From NCBI RefSeq assembly GCF_011320225.1, contig NZ_JAAOEN010000011.1, positions 1 through 64,000 on the forward strand: a stretch of DNA of 64,000 nucleotides. Direction: 5' to 3'. Source of the stretch: Phytoactinopolyspora limicola (GTDB taxonomy: Bacteria; Actinomycetota; Actinomycetes; Jiangellales; Jiangellaceae). A model generated the notes under the pieces. The model worked only from the letters and a program-made list of their open reading frames with translations, was not told the DNA's origin and did not search any database. Numbering within the stretch: the first letter of the stretch is position 1; every line of letters begins with the position of its first letter. Below, piece after piece: positions 9,100 to 18,386 of the stretch. The position numbers and the translations under genes are program-made.

Positions 9100-9711
9100 A
9101 TGGGTCGACCCCGATCGTTCGACGACGCCGACGTGCTCGATGCCGCCATGCACGTCTTTCGCCGGCACGGATACACCGGAGCATCGGTGGCGCGGCTGGA
9201 GGAGGCGACCGGCCTCACCGTCGGCAGCCTGTACAACGCCTTCGGCGACAAAGCCGGACTGTTCCGCGCCGCCTTCGCCCACTATGTGCAGGCATTTGCC
9301 CGACAGCGTCTCGACCACTGGCTCGGCGAAGAGGCCACCCTAGACGATCTAGAAGCGTACTTGCTGGCCCTGTTCGACCTGCCCCTGAACGACGGGTTCG
9401 GCTGCCTGATCACCAATGCCGCGGTTGAGATGCGCCCCGACGAAACATTCTTGACCGGCGCCGTGTGGCCCGCGCTCGCCGAACGCACCGAACGTATCGA
9501 CGACGTCCTTCTCCGCGAGGTAGGGCCGGATCACGCCCGTGAGGCCGGCGCCCGCCTAGCCCTCATGACCGAAGGACTGCTGCTCCTGGCTCGAGCCCGA
9601 CGCCTCAACCATGATCACCGCACCGCCATCGTCGCGGAGTTCAGCCGGCTCCGCGAACTCCGCGACTCGCCCCAGCACAACCGACGACGTCATCACCACC
9701 CAGCCGAGTAG
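9100..9711 (+). CDS. TetR-family transcriptional regulator
   Basis: A 203-residue repressor. The N-terminal HTH is typical (DADVLDAAMHVFRRHGYTGA; VARLEEATGLTVGSLYNAFG), followed by a helical ligand-binding domain. It is divergent from an ABC-2 exporter, its likely target. There is no proper Shine-Dalgarno (GAGG sits 1 nt before ATG); a -10 hexamer 6 nt before the ATG indicates leaderless initiation. The RidA gene follows 22 bp later on the same strand. Confidence 0.93.
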   Translation: MGRPRSFDDADVLDAAMHVFRRHGYTGASVARLEEATGLTVGSLYNAFGDKAGLFRAAFAHYVQAFARQRLDHWLGEEATLDDLEAYLLALFDLPLNDGFGCLITNAAVEMRPDETFLTGAVWPALAERTERIDDVLLREVGPDHAREAGARLALMTEGLLLLARARRLNHDHRTAIVAEFSRLRELRDSPQHNRRRHHHPAE

Positions 9712-9733
9712 CACATCCGACCTGGAGGCTTCT

Positions 9734-10126
9734 ATGCTCACACCCGTCAATCCCCCGACCCTGCCGGCATCACCGTTCTATAGCCACGGTGTGGAGGTGT
9801 TCTCGGCGCAGCGACTACTCTTCATCTCCGGCCAGGTAGGCGTCGACGCCGACGGCGACATCCCGGACGGAATCGCCGCCCAGGCCCGGCTGGCCAACAA
9901 CAACCTGGAGGCTGTGTTGGCCGCTGCGGGCATGGCCTCGACCGACATCGTCAAGGCAACCATCTACCTCACGAACCGTGCCGACATCGAGCCGTTCATG
10001 GCGGCCACGCACGACGCGCTCACCGATCCACCGCCGGCGACGACACTGCTCATCGTCCAGGGCCTGGCCGATCCCCGCCTGCTGGTCGAGATCGAGGCGG
10101 TGGCCGCCCAGACCGCTCACCCATGA
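9734..10126 (+). CDS. ridA: RidA-family reactive-intermediate deaminase
   Basis: A 130-residue RidA/YjgF/UK114 protein. Family landmarks: PFYSHGVEVFSAQRLLFISG, QARLANNNLEAVLAAAGM, VKATIYLTNRAD and a C-terminal VQGLADPRLLVEIEAVA. It normally hydrolyses 2-aminoacrylate and related enamine/imine products of PLP enzymes. One caution: the usual catalytic Arg context (PAR) is replaced by VQGLADPRLL, so the Arg sits in an unusual context. ATG 9734 has GGAGG 5 nt upstream. It is the second gene after tetR. Confidence 0.85.
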   Translation: MLTPVNPPTLPASPFYSHGVEVFSAQRLLFISGQVGVDADGDIPDGIAAQARLANNNLEAVLAAAGMASTDIVKATIYLTNRADIEPFMAATHDALTDPPPATTLLIVQGLADPRLLVEIEAVAAQTAHP

Positions 10127-10387
10127 CACGTTGTTCCATGCGAAAAAGATTTCCACACTTTCACCTCTCTCCTTTTCCCTCAAATGGGATTTGCCTTCTC
10201 AGCGAGCCTCGCGACCCGTCGGATTACCCCTATTCCGATCAATCCAGCAGGCCGATGAGGGATACCCATGGGGATCAAGAAAAAGGCTTGATCAACTGGC
10301 TTCACACATGGCAGAATAGTGTGAAACGTACCAACGAGCAGGCTAAATGGGTTATCGCGAAACACGCCGATCGGGAGAGGCGATCGC
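10127..10387. other. AT-richer convergent intergenic region
   Basis: This stretch lies between the RidA stop and the SARP stop and is visibly lower in G+C than its surroundings. I see no gene. A short hairpin GATCAAG/CTTGATC at 10273-10293 is the only structure. Confidence 0.5.
10273..10293. terminator. Weak hairpin, possible bidirectional terminator
   Basis: GATCAAG-AAAAAGG-CTTGATC, a 7-bp stem with a 7-nt loop, located between two convergent genes. There is no T tract and the stem is short, so the call rests mainly on position. Confidence 0.25.
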
Positions 10388-13192
10388 CTACGCAGATCCG
10401 AATAGCGCCTCATCGGATCTCGCTCGGATGTCGTGGATATCCGCACGGCCGATTTCTTCACTGACAGTTATCGCCTGCTGCCATGTCTCCATGACCAGCT
10501 CAGTGAGACCAGACTCGACGTATACGTCCCCGAGTTGAATGAGAATATCCACTTCTCGATGCCGATCTCGCTGTTGTCGAGCCAACGCCAGAGCACGTTC
10601 GTAGTAGCTGACGGCTAGCGTGTGCTCCTTGGTATGTCGCAGCGATCGGCCGATGCACTCGAGCGTCTTTACTTGCCCGATGGCGTCACCGAGTTGATGC
10701 TGCAATGTCAAGGCCGAACGGGCGTGTTCCAGCGCGAGTTCGTGTTCTCCGAGGGTTGCGTGCAGCCGGCCGATCATACTCAGCGCTTCGGCGTGGCCGG
10801 CCTCATCCTCCACCGCCTGACAGCCGAGTAGTCCCTGACGCAGCTGGAGAAGGGCCTCGTCCGCATCACCCATCTCGAGCATCACCAGCCCGACGTCGAT
10901 CCGAGCTCGCGCCTCACCGACCCGATCGGCCAACTCACCAAAGATGTCTCGGGCGCTGATGGCATGTGCCGCGGCTTCCACGAAGGCACGACGTGCGACG
11001 TGTACCCGAGCGACCTCGCGGTGCATGTTCGCTTGCCCCGCCAGGTCGCCGTGCCGACGAGTAGCGTCCAGCGCTTTGACCTGCACTGGCGCCCAGACCT
11101 CCCATAGGCCCTGCCGCTCGACGACGTCCGCGGCAGCCCACACGAGCCGCCACGCCACGCCACTCGCCCCCTCCTCGACGGCTTGCGCCACTACCGCGAG
11201 GAGCACATCCCCCTCACAGAGGAACCACTCGAGGGCATCCTGATATCCGAAGCTCTCGGGCAGGACTCCGAGAGCCGGCTCCGGGAGTCCGATCGGCGGA
11301 CGGTGCGGGTGCAGCAAGAGCGCAGCCGCGTGCGCGGTGTGTACGTAGTGGTCGGACAGGCGCCGCCGAGCCTGTTGGACGTCGTCTTCGCCGTGGACGA
11401 GCCGCAGCAGCTCTCCCGCGTAGGCCCGCAACAGGCCATGCATACTGAACCGGCCCGGCCGCACCTCGACGATGAGGTTGCCACGGGCAAGCTCGGTGAG
11501 CGACCGACGCACTGCCGCCACCGTCATTCCGGCGAGACTGGCCGCCGCCGACGCGGACATGTCGTCGCCGACATGCACGCTGAACAGCCGCAACAGCCTC
11601 CCAGCATGGGGACTGAGCGCCTGAACCGACCCCGAGAACACGGTGCGGATATCCGCGGCGGTACCTACGTCGCTACAGGCGTCGAGCAAACCCCCTGGGT
11701 CGCGCAGCTCGTCGGCAAGGGCGCGCAATGCGAAACACGGACGTGCGGCCGCCCGGGCGGCCATGATCGTGAGCGCCAGCGGCAACCGGGCACAGCGGGT
11801 GACGATCTCATCGGCCGCCTCGGCCTCGACGGCCACCGATGCCCGACCCAACCGCCGCTCCAGAAGTTCGCGTGCATCGCGGAACGAGGGGAGACCGAGG
11901 GCAAGCCGGTGGGCTCCTTCGGTGGCAACCAGCCCCGAGAGCTGGTTGCGACTCGTCACGACCACCACACATCCCGAGTCTCCGGGTAACAGCGGCCGGA
12001 CCTGCTCGGCCTCGTGCACATTGTCGAGCACGATCAGCAGCCGCTTGCCGGCCACCACACTCCGGTACAGCCCTACCTGTGCGTCCATGGTGTTCGGTAG
12101 TTGCTCGGGCGAGACGTCGAGCGCTTCGAGGAGACTCCGCAGCGCGTCCGGGGGCCGGACCGGGGTGCCACCGACGTCGAAGCCGCGCATGTTCACGTAG
12201 AGCTGGCCGTCCGGAAACCTGGAGACGACCTGCCGAGCCCAGTGCACCACCAGCGCGGTTTTGCCCACCCCGGCGGTCCCCGTGACGACCGCAAGCCCCG
12301 CCGCGGCGCCCGACTTCGGGTCGGCCGTCAGCATCGCATCGAGCGCCTCCAGCTCCGTATGCCGGCCGGTGAACCCGACGACTCCGGCGGGCAGTTGTTG
12401 AGGGACCGGCAACCGACGAGCCACGCGCTGGGCCGGCCGCACCGCGGGGAGCTCATCGCGCAAGATCGACTGGTGTAGTTCGCGCAACGCCCGCCCCGGG
12501 TCGAGCCCCAACTCACCGGCCAGGTACACCCGGGTGCGGTCGTAGACGTCGAGCGCCTCGGCTTTACGTCCGGCCTGGTACAGGGCCCGCATCAGCAACC
12601 CCGCGAGGTGTTCGTGTCCCGGGTAGGTACTGACCGTACGGGCCAGCTCAGGTAGAACGTTCTCGCAGCCCATCGTCAGGCCGTCCGTGGTCAACCTTTC
12701 GATGGCGCGCAGACGCTGCTCTTCGAGATCGGTGAAGAGCCGGTCGCGCAACCAGTCGCTGGCAGCGTTGTCGACCGCTGGGCCACGCCACAGGTCGAGG
12801 GCGCTCCGGAGTCGATTGACCCGCTCGAAGGGGTGATCAAGCGCGAGAGCACGGTCGACGAGCATCCGGAACCGGTGCGCGTCGACCAGATCCGGCTCCG
12901 CGGCCATCCGGTATCCGCCACCCACCGAGACGAGTTCGACGCTGGACTCGTCCAACGGCAACGAACTCAGCGAGGCTCGCACTCGCGAAACGTGGCTACG
13001 GAGGGTCTGACGGGCGCTGGTCGGGGGCTCGCCGTCCCACAGCAACTCGGCCAGCCGGCTGGCCGGAACGACCCGGTTCAGCTCCCACAACAGCACCGCC
13101 AGCAGGCAGCGTTCACGACGACGTGGAAGGATCAGCGTTCCGTCTGGTGCCTCGATCTCGACCGGTCCGAGGATGCGAAACAGCACCGTCAT
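10388..13192 (-). CDS. SARP/AfsR-family pathway activator
   Basis: A 934-residue regulator. Residues 1-90 are an OmpR-like winged-helix DNA-binding domain (FRILGPVEIEAPDG; LRSHVSRVRASL). About 95-240 is the BTAD domain (VDAHRFRMLVDRALAL...EALDVYDRTRVYLAGELGLD). An NB-ARC/STAND ATPase follows with P-loop GTAGVGKT near 303-310 and Walker B LLIVLDN near 387. The last 300 residues are TPR helices. Large SARPs activate antibiotic clusters from short direct repeats upstream of biosynthetic genes. It sits at the left border of the polyketide cluster, and I infer it is the pathway activator. GTC-ATG at 13192 follows GGGAG; the frame upstream adds only MRESS. Confidence 0.93.
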   Translation of the reverse strand: MTVLFRILGPVEIEAPDGTLILPRRRERCLLAVLLWELNRVVPASRLAELLWDGEPPTSARQTLRSHVSRVRASLSSLPLDESSVELVSVGGGYRMAAEPDLVDAHRFRMLVDRALALDHPFERVNRLRSALDLWRGPAVDNAASDWLRDRLFTDLEEQRLRAIERLTTDGLTMGCENVLPELARTVSTYPGHEHLAGLLMRALYQAGRKAEALDVYDRTRVYLAGELGLDPGRALRELHQSILRDELPAVRPAQRVARRLPVPQQLPAGVVGFTGRHTELEALDAMLTADPKSGAAAGLAVVTGTAGVGKTALVVHWARQVVSRFPDGQLYVNMRGFDVGGTPVRPPDALRSLLEALDVSPEQLPNTMDAQVGLYRSVVAGKRLLIVLDNVHEAEQVRPLLPGDSGCVVVVTSRNQLSGLVATEGAHRLALGLPSFRDARELLERRLGRASVAVEAEAADEIVTRCARLPLALTIMAARAAARPCFALRALADELRDPGGLLDACSDVGTAADIRTVFSGSVQALSPHAGRLLRLFSVHVGDDMSASAAASLAGMTVAAVRRSLTELARGNLIVEVRPGRFSMHGLLRAYAGELLRLVHGEDDVQQARRRLSDHYVHTAHAAALLLHPHRPPIGLPEPALGVLPESFGYQDALEWFLCEGDVLLAVVAQAVEEGASGVAWRLVWAAADVVERQGLWEVWAPVQVKALDATRRHGDLAGQANMHREVARVHVARRAFVEAAAHAISARDIFGELADRVGEARARIDVGLVMLEMGDADEALLQLRQGLLGCQAVEDEAGHAEALSMIGRLHATLGEHELALEHARSALTLQHQLGDAIGQVKTLECIGRSLRHTKEHTLAVSYYERALALARQQRDRHREVDILIQLGDVYVESGLTELVMETWQQAITVSEEIGRADIHDIRARSDEALFGSA

Positions 13193-13733
13193 GGAACTCT
13201 CCCTCAAGGTAGAACTTTGCCCATCATGCGGCAGCCGCCGACGGATGGCCAGACATTAGTTGCGTAGTGGGCGATTCATGTCGAACCGACCACTATGTAC
13301 CTGCCGATACATGTCGTTTCGACCCGAAACAGGACCGGCCCGGAGCGGACCAGCGAGGCAGCTCGCCCTGGACTCGACCCGGCACAGGACCGCCGGCATA
13401 TGCATAACCAACATTTCAGTTTCAGTTTGAGAAATGCCCGACCGCCAACGCCACCCACGCGTGTCAATGCTTTGTCAACGGTTCCGCAACAACCGGCGAT
13501 TACTGTCTAGAACGTGAATCTTGAAGGCAAACGAAAGGCACCGGACTGAAACGCTAGATTCAATTTCCTGGACAGGACACCCGGCTGATCGGAGCAAGAG
13601 CTGAGGCGCCCCGGCACACCGGCTGCAGCGCCCTTCCGTACCAGGTGAACACGTAAATCCACAGAACAAGCGGAAGAGAGGACGACGCTACCGACACATT
13701 CTGCACCGCGAGATATGCATTGATGGAGGGACC
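13193..13733. other. Long divergent regulatory region
   Basis: 541 bp without a supportable gene, between sarp (leftward) and the OvmZ-like gene (rightward). It contains direct repeats CATGTCG-AACCGAC (about 13277) and CATGTCG-TTTCGAC (about 13310), and a TTTCAGTTTCAGTTT run near 13413. These could be binding sites for SARP or another regulator. I cannot assign firm -35/-10 boxes. Confidence 0.5.
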
Positions 13734-14546
13734 ATGCAGTGTGAGCAATCGCCTTGTGGCACCGGTGGGGTGCAGCTATGTTCGGCCTGTCTGGATCAGA
13801 TGGTGCACGAACTCACAATGATGCCGATACTCTACAACCAGTGTGAAGGCATCCTGACGAACCGTCATCGCCCAATATCCGAACGAGTTCGGAGCAGCCG
13901 ACCAGGGTCAACCACCCTGAACCAGGCCGCCTACATCGCTCGCGACGACATCATGACCATCCTCGCTTCATGGTCCAGTCTCGTCGTTGACGAACGGTGC
14001 CTCAGCACGAGGCCCGAGCGCAGCGTCAAGGCCCTCTCAGCATTCCTTGTCTCCAACATCGACTGGCTGGCCAGCCACTCTGCCGCCCGGGACGCGGTCA
14101 ATGAGATCCATGAACTCACCATCACAGCGAACCAAGCGCTCGATCCAGCCTCGAGTGTCCGCCTCGCTCTGGGGCCGTGCCAGCAGAGTGGTTGCGACGG
14201 CACGGCCCATGTCACCACTCGTGGCGCTCGGCCACTCGACTTCCAGATCCGCTGCGCGTTCAGCCGAGAACGCCGCCGGCTGCACTCTGGGGCCACCGAG
14301 TCCAATCGCCGGTCCAGGGGGGCCCGGTGCCCAGCGCTGAACTCTGGCCAGTTCCCCCGGTCAGTGTCTAGCGACACGGCTCCTCTCCTGACCACGGAAC
14401 TGGCGGCGATGGTGGCCGGGGTCCCCGACGCAACGATCCGGAAATGGGCCAGCCGTGGCAAGCTCACCCGCTACGGGCATGCCTCCCAGGCACGTTACGA
14501 CTTGCGCGAGATCCTCGCGCTCGTCGCAGACCGGGACGACCGCTGA
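13734..14546 (+). CDS. OvmZ-like protein with Cys motif and C-terminal HTH
   Basis: A 270-residue protein. The N-terminus is Cys-rich (C3, C8, then C16-SA-C19, a possible zinc site). The middle (about 65-200) is helical (SVKALSAFLVSNIDWLASHS) and includes LGPCQQSGCDGTA, another Cys pair. The C-terminal 50 residues look like a MerR/excisionase-type HTH (TTELAAMVAGVPDATIRKWA; YDLREILALVADRD). This architecture recalls OvmZ-type proteins found in aromatic polyketide clusters and phage-like genes; the match is from memory. It is the only + strand gene in the left part of the cluster. RBS GGAGGG lies 5-10 nt before ATG. Confidence 0.6.
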   Translation: MQCEQSPCGTGGVQLCSACLDQMVHELTMMPILYNQCEGILTNRHRPISERVRSSRPGSTTLNQAAYIARDDIMTILASWSSLVVDERCLSTRPERSVKALSAFLVSNIDWLASHSAARDAVNEIHELTITANQALDPASSVRLALGPCQQSGCDGTAHVTTRGARPLDFQIRCAFSRERRRLHSGATESNRRSRGARCPALNSGQFPRSVSSDTAPLLTTELAAMVAGVPDATIRKWASRGKLTRYGHASQARYDLREILALVADRDDR

Positions 14547-14603
14547 GCCGCTACTGGTGACAGCTACATCACATTCGAGGAGGTCATGGGCCCCGGCTCT
14601 CGG

Positions 14604-15968
14604 TCACTGTTGCCCAGCCGGGTGCCCCACCACAAGGTGTTCTACCAACGCTGTGCAGTGAGACGCGGAACGGAACTGAGGGTGATTGATGAGTTCAAGG
14701 AGGAACTGCTGGGTGGTGCGGATCTGCGGACCAGTCACCCGAAACTCACCGAGAGCTCGCCCCATCCTGGTGATCGCACCCTCCCGATCAGGTGCCCAGA
14801 CGATGAGTTTGGCGAGCAACGAATCGTACTCCGGTGGTATGACGTCACCTGGGCCAACGTGGGTGTCCACCCGGACGAATGGGCCTGCGGCCGGGATGAA
14901 CTCCGCTATCGTGCCGGGCGCCGGTGCGAAATCTCGGGCCGGATCCTCGGCATTGATCCGGCATTCAATGGCCACCCCCAGAGGACGCACATCCTGACTG
15001 CGGATAGACAGAGGCTCCCCTGCGGCGATCCGCAATTGCTCCTGAACAAGGTCAATCCCGGTGACCATCTCGGTCACCGGGTGCTCGACCTGGATACGAC
15101 AGTTGACCTCAAGGAAGTAGTACCTGCCGGCGTCGTCGACAAGGAATTCGAACGTACCAGCGCCCTCATAGCCGGCGTGGGCAGCACCACGCAGGGCCGC
15201 TTGCCCCATCTCCTCGAGCAGCGCGGAACTCAACCCTGGGGCCGGTGACTCCTCCACCAGCTTCTGGTGTCGCCGCTGCAGGCTGCAGTCACGAGTGCCC
15301 AGGTGCACGGCGTTGCCGTGTCGATCTCGCAGCACCTGGACCTCTACATGGCGGGCCCGCTCGAGATACTTCTCCACGTAAACCCGACGGTCACCGAAAA
15401 GCATGCCAGCCGTCGCACTGGTCGCCAGGTAGTCATCCACGAACCGCTCCGGCCCATGAATCACCCGCATGCCCAGGCCGCCACCACCGGCCGAGGCTTT
15501 GACGATCACTGGGAAGCCGATCTCGCGAGCCAGCTCGAGAGCATCCGCGGGATCCATAACCCGCGCGCTGCCCGGAAGCAACGGGACACCGGCTTCGGCC
15601 ATGGCTGCCCGGGCTGGCAGCTTGCTGCCCAATAGCTCCATGGTGGCCGCGGGCGGCCCGACGAAAATGAATCCAGCGGCAGTACATGCCTCGGCGAAGT
15701 CGACGTTCTCCGACAGAAACCCATATCCCGGGTGGATCGCGTCAGCGCCGGTCTGGGCAGCCGCTTCAAGCACCGCCGCGGCGTTGAGATAGCTACGCAT
15801 CGAAGCTGCCGGCCCGATCTGCACCGCCTGGTCACACAGCCGGACCGCTGCGGAGTCGCGGTCGCGGCTGGAATGCGCCACGATCGCTTCGATCCCAGCG
15901 TCATGACATGCGCGGACAATACGCAGGGCGATCTCGCCCCGATTAGCGATCAAGACTCTCTTCAACAC
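14604..15968 (-). CDS. accC: Acetyl-CoA carboxylase biotin carboxylase subunit
   Basis: A 454-residue ATP-grasp biotin carboxylase (LIANRGEIALRIVRA at the N-terminus; ATP-binding KASAGGGGLGMR; RDCSLQRRHQKLVEESPAP; FLEVNCRIQVEHPVTEMVTG). It carboxylates the biotin on AccB using ATP and bicarbonate. The length is the stand-alone AccC type, not the long actinobacterial alpha subunit fused to BCCP. It is the last gene of the accDA-accB-accC operon, whose product malonyl-CoA feeds the type II PKS. GTG 15968 has GGGGAGCACCG upstream. Confidence 0.96.
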   Translation of the reverse strand: MLKRVLIANRGEIALRIVRACHDAGIEAIVAHSSRDRDSAAVRLCDQAVQIGPAASMRSYLNAAAVLEAAAQTGADAIHPGYGFLSENVDFAEACTAAGFIFVGPPAATMELLGSKLPARAAMAEAGVPLLPGSARVMDPADALELAREIGFPVIVKASAGGGGLGMRVIHGPERFVDDYLATSATAGMLFGDRRVYVEKYLERARHVEVQVLRDRHGNAVHLGTRDCSLQRRHQKLVEESPAPGLSSALLEEMGQAALRGAAHAGYEGAGTFEFLVDDAGRYYFLEVNCRIQVEHPVTEMVTGIDLVQEQLRIAAGEPLSIRSQDVRPLGVAIECRINAEDPARDFAPAPGTIAEFIPAAGPFVRVDTHVGPGDVIPPEYDSLLAKLIVWAPDREGAITRMGRALGEFRVTGPQIRTTQQFLLELINHPQFRSASHCTALVEHLVVGHPAGQQ

Positions 15969-16006
15969 CGGTGCTCCCCTGCTCCGAGGCCCATCTCATC
16001 CGTCGC

Positions 16007-16534
16007 TCATGGGGCGAGAACGATGAGCCGCTGATTGTGCTCGACCCCACTACCGTCGGCGACGAGCACCTCTGCGACCTGGCCCGCACGGTCAGCCTCG
16101 ACCGGCACCATCAGCTTCATCACCTCGATGATGCCGACCTGCTGTCCGACCGTCACGGTGTCGCCGGGCGAAACGAACGGCGGCGACCCGGGTTCAGGCG
16201 CCCGGTAGAACGTACCGACGGTTGGCGCGCGGACGTAATGTGACGCTGGTCCGACCGCAAGCTCGTCGCTCCCCTCCGGCTCCGCCTCCACTCGGGCCGG
16301 ACCAACACCGGTCGGCACGGCGCTCGCGTGCGCCGGAACGGTCCGCCAGTCGAGTTCGATGGCGACGTGATCGGTGCGCACACTGAGCCGATCGGGACGT
16401 TCGGTCAGGGCGGCCAAGAGGTCAAGTGTCGCCTGCCGCACTGCCGTCACAATCCGGTCAACGCCGGTGTCCGCGTCCGCGCCACTCGCCGAGCCGGAAC
16501 CAGCAGAGGCAGATTCGTCATGACGCTTTCTCAT
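16007..16534 (-). CDS. accB: Biotin carboxyl carrier protein
   Basis: A 175-residue BCCP. The C-terminal biotinyl domain has V-G-I-I-E-V-M-K140-L-M, where K140 is the biotinylated lysine; the linker is Pro/Ala/Gly-rich and the first 80 residues are AccB-like helices. It carries carboxybiotin from AccC to AccDA. Its ATG overlaps the end of accDA by 17 bp, implying translational coupling; 38 bp separate it from accC. The upstream open frame to 16618 overlaps accDA and is not used. Confidence 0.94.
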   Translation of the reverse strand: MRKRHDESASAGSGSASGADADTGVDRIVTAVRQATLDLLAALTERPDRLSVRTDHVAIELDWRTVPAHASAVPTGVGPARVEAEPEGSDELAVGPASHYVRAPTVGTFYRAPEPGSPPFVSPGDTVTVGQQVGIIEVMKLMVPVEADRAGQVAEVLVADGSGVEHNQRLIVLAP

Positions 16535-18254
16535 CGCGCACCTCGCAATCGACTGATCTGTAGGACGTCGCCATCTCGGCCACGCCACCGAAGCGGCTGA
16601 ACCGCCGGCGACGCTCATCCCTCAGACGGCTGGCCCCCAGGCTGGCCAGCTCGGCAAGGCTGGAGCAGAGGGCGCGTCGAAGACGAGCAGCGGCTAGAAC
16701 GGGATCGTCGCCTACACCACCGGCCGGCTCGGGCAGCACTCCGTCGACGATGCGCAGTCGCAAAAGATCACGCGACCCGAGCCTGAGGGCGGCCGCGGCC
16801 ACCGAACTCTGCTTGGCGTCTCTCCAGAGAATGGAGGCACAACCCTCCGGGCTGATCACCGAGTAGATCGCATGCTCCCAGATGAGAACTCGATTGGCCA
16901 CGGCGATGCCCAGAGCGCCACCGCTGCCACCTTCACCGGTCACGACGCTGACCACCGGCACCGGTAGTGACATCATCAGCCGCAGGTTCTCGGCAATGGC
17001 GATCGCCTGTCCCTGCTCCTCGGCCTGTTCCCCCGGATAGGCCCCCGGGGTGTCCACGAGGGTGACGATGGGCAGGCCAAGCTTGGCTGCCAGGCGCATC
17101 ACCCGAGCCGCTTTCCGGTAACCCGAAGGAGCGGGCATGCCGAAGTTGTGCTCAGACAGCTCGGTCAACGTGTGGCCCTTCTGCTGACCGATCAGCGCTA
17201 CAGGCTGCCCGGCCAGCCAGGCCAGCCCGGCCACCATGGCGGGGCACTCCCCAGAGACTCGGTCACCATGAAGCTCCCGAAAATCGTCGAAGACCAACGC
17301 CGCGTAGTCCCGCACGGTGGGCCGGTCGAGCTGACGTGCCATCCGTACCTGTTGCCAGGGTTCCGCATCGGGCAACATCCCCGGATCGCGTACCGTGAGG
17401 TCGGCGGTGGGGTCCACCTCCGGGTCGGGGGCATCGGCCTTGGTGCCACGCTTCGAGGCGCGTAGCAGGGCGGCCAGCTCATCTCGTAGTGAACCCCGCG
17501 ACACGACCATGTCGACGAAACCACGATCACACAGGAACTCCACGGTCTGAAAGTCGCGCGGAAGCTCCTTGTTGATGGTCTGCTCGATGACTCGCCGGCC
17601 AGCAAAACCCAGCCGTGCGCCTTTCTCACCGATGATTATGTCCGACAGGGTGGCGAAAGATGCGGCCACGCCGCCGTAGGTGGGGTCAGTGACAACCGAG
17701 ATCGTCAACAGTCCGGCTTCGTCCATCCTCGCCCAAGCCGCACTGGTGCGGGCCATCTGCATCAGTGCGATGGCGCCTTCCTGCATCCGCGCTCCGCCCG
17801 ACGCCGTAACCACAACCAAGGGGAGGCGCTGGTCGATAGCCCGGTCCACAGCGTTGACCATCATGTCGCCGGCCACCGCACCGAGACTGCCACCCAGGAA
17901 GCGGAAGTCCATCACGGCCAGCACCGCTTCATAGCCCTTGATGGAGACCTGCGCGCTCAGCACCGTCCCGTCCAGGCCGGTTTTCGCGCGGGCCGCAGCC
18001 AGCCGCTCGCCATAGGGAATCGTGTCCACAAAACTCAGCACATCCGGACTCTGCGTGACTGGAGCGATGAGGGAGTGGATACTTCCGGGGTCGGCCAGCT
18101 GTTTCAGCCGGGTCCAACCGTCGACCATGGCGTGATGTTCGCATTCCGGACAGACCCGGTGCGACATGACCCACCGTTTCCCATAGATGATCGCCCGGCA
18201 GTTGGCGCACAGAACCCACTCCGGCGATTCCACACTCGTCGTCACCGATGGCAT
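16518..18254 (-). CDS. accDA: Fused acetyl-CoA carboxylase carboxyltransferase (AccD-AccA)
   Basis: A 578-residue fusion. The N-half is the beta subunit with its zinc ribbon C16-x2-C19...C35-x2-C38 and GGARMQEGAIALMQMARTSA. The C-half is the alpha subunit (PMVAGLAWLAGQPVALIGQQ; TLVDTPGAYPGEQAEEQGQA; GEGGSGGALGIAVANRVL). It transfers the carboxyl group from biotin to acetyl-CoA. Dedicated carboxylases of this kind occur in aromatic polyketide clusters and raise the malonyl-CoA supply. It is first of three coupled acc genes, preceded by a strong hairpin. Start ATG 18254. Confidence 0.95.
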   Translation of the reverse strand: MPSVTTSVESPEWVLCANCRAIIYGKRWVMSHRVCPECEHHAMVDGWTRLKQLADPGSIHSLIAPVTQSPDVLSFVDTIPYGERLAAARAKTGLDGTVLSAQVSIKGYEAVLAVMDFRFLGGSLGAVAGDMMVNAVDRAIDQRLPLVVVTASGGARMQEGAIALMQMARTSAAWARMDEAGLLTISVVTDPTYGGVAASFATLSDIIIGEKGARLGFAGRRVIEQTINKELPRDFQTVEFLCDRGFVDMVVSRGSLRDELAALLRASKRGTKADAPDPEVDPTADLTVRDPGMLPDAEPWQQVRMARQLDRPTVRDYAALVFDDFRELHGDRVSGECPAMVAGLAWLAGQPVALIGQQKGHTLTELSEHNFGMPAPSGYRKAARVMRLAAKLGLPIVTLVDTPGAYPGEQAEEQGQAIAIAENLRLMMSLPVPVVSVVTGEGGSGGALGIAVANRVLIWEHAIYSVISPEGCASILWRDAKQSSVAAAALRLGSRDLLRLRIVDGVLPEPAGGVGDDPVLAAARLRRALCSSLAELASLGASRLRDERRRRFSRFGGVAEMATSYRSVDCEVRDEKAS

Positions 18255-18280
18255 CAGTGCCAGCCCTTCGTTGTTGGATG

Positions 18281-18316
18281 CCGTTGCCGGACGCCGCGCA
18301 CGGCGCCCGGCAACGG
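18281..18316 (-). terminator. Intercistronic hairpin before accDA
   Basis: CCGTTGCCGGACGCCG pairs with CGGCGCCCGGCAACGG around a 4-nt loop CGCA: a 16-bp stem with one mismatch. It lies between the monooxygenase stop (18387) and the accDA start (18254). It may partly terminate the transcript, protect the upstream mRNA or attenuate acc expression. There is no T tract. Confidence 0.6.
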
Positions 18317-18386
18317 GGTATGTCGGCTACGGTCAGGGGCCGGATCGAGCGATCCGCTGTCGCATGAGTTGCTCGCTGGTCCGCCC

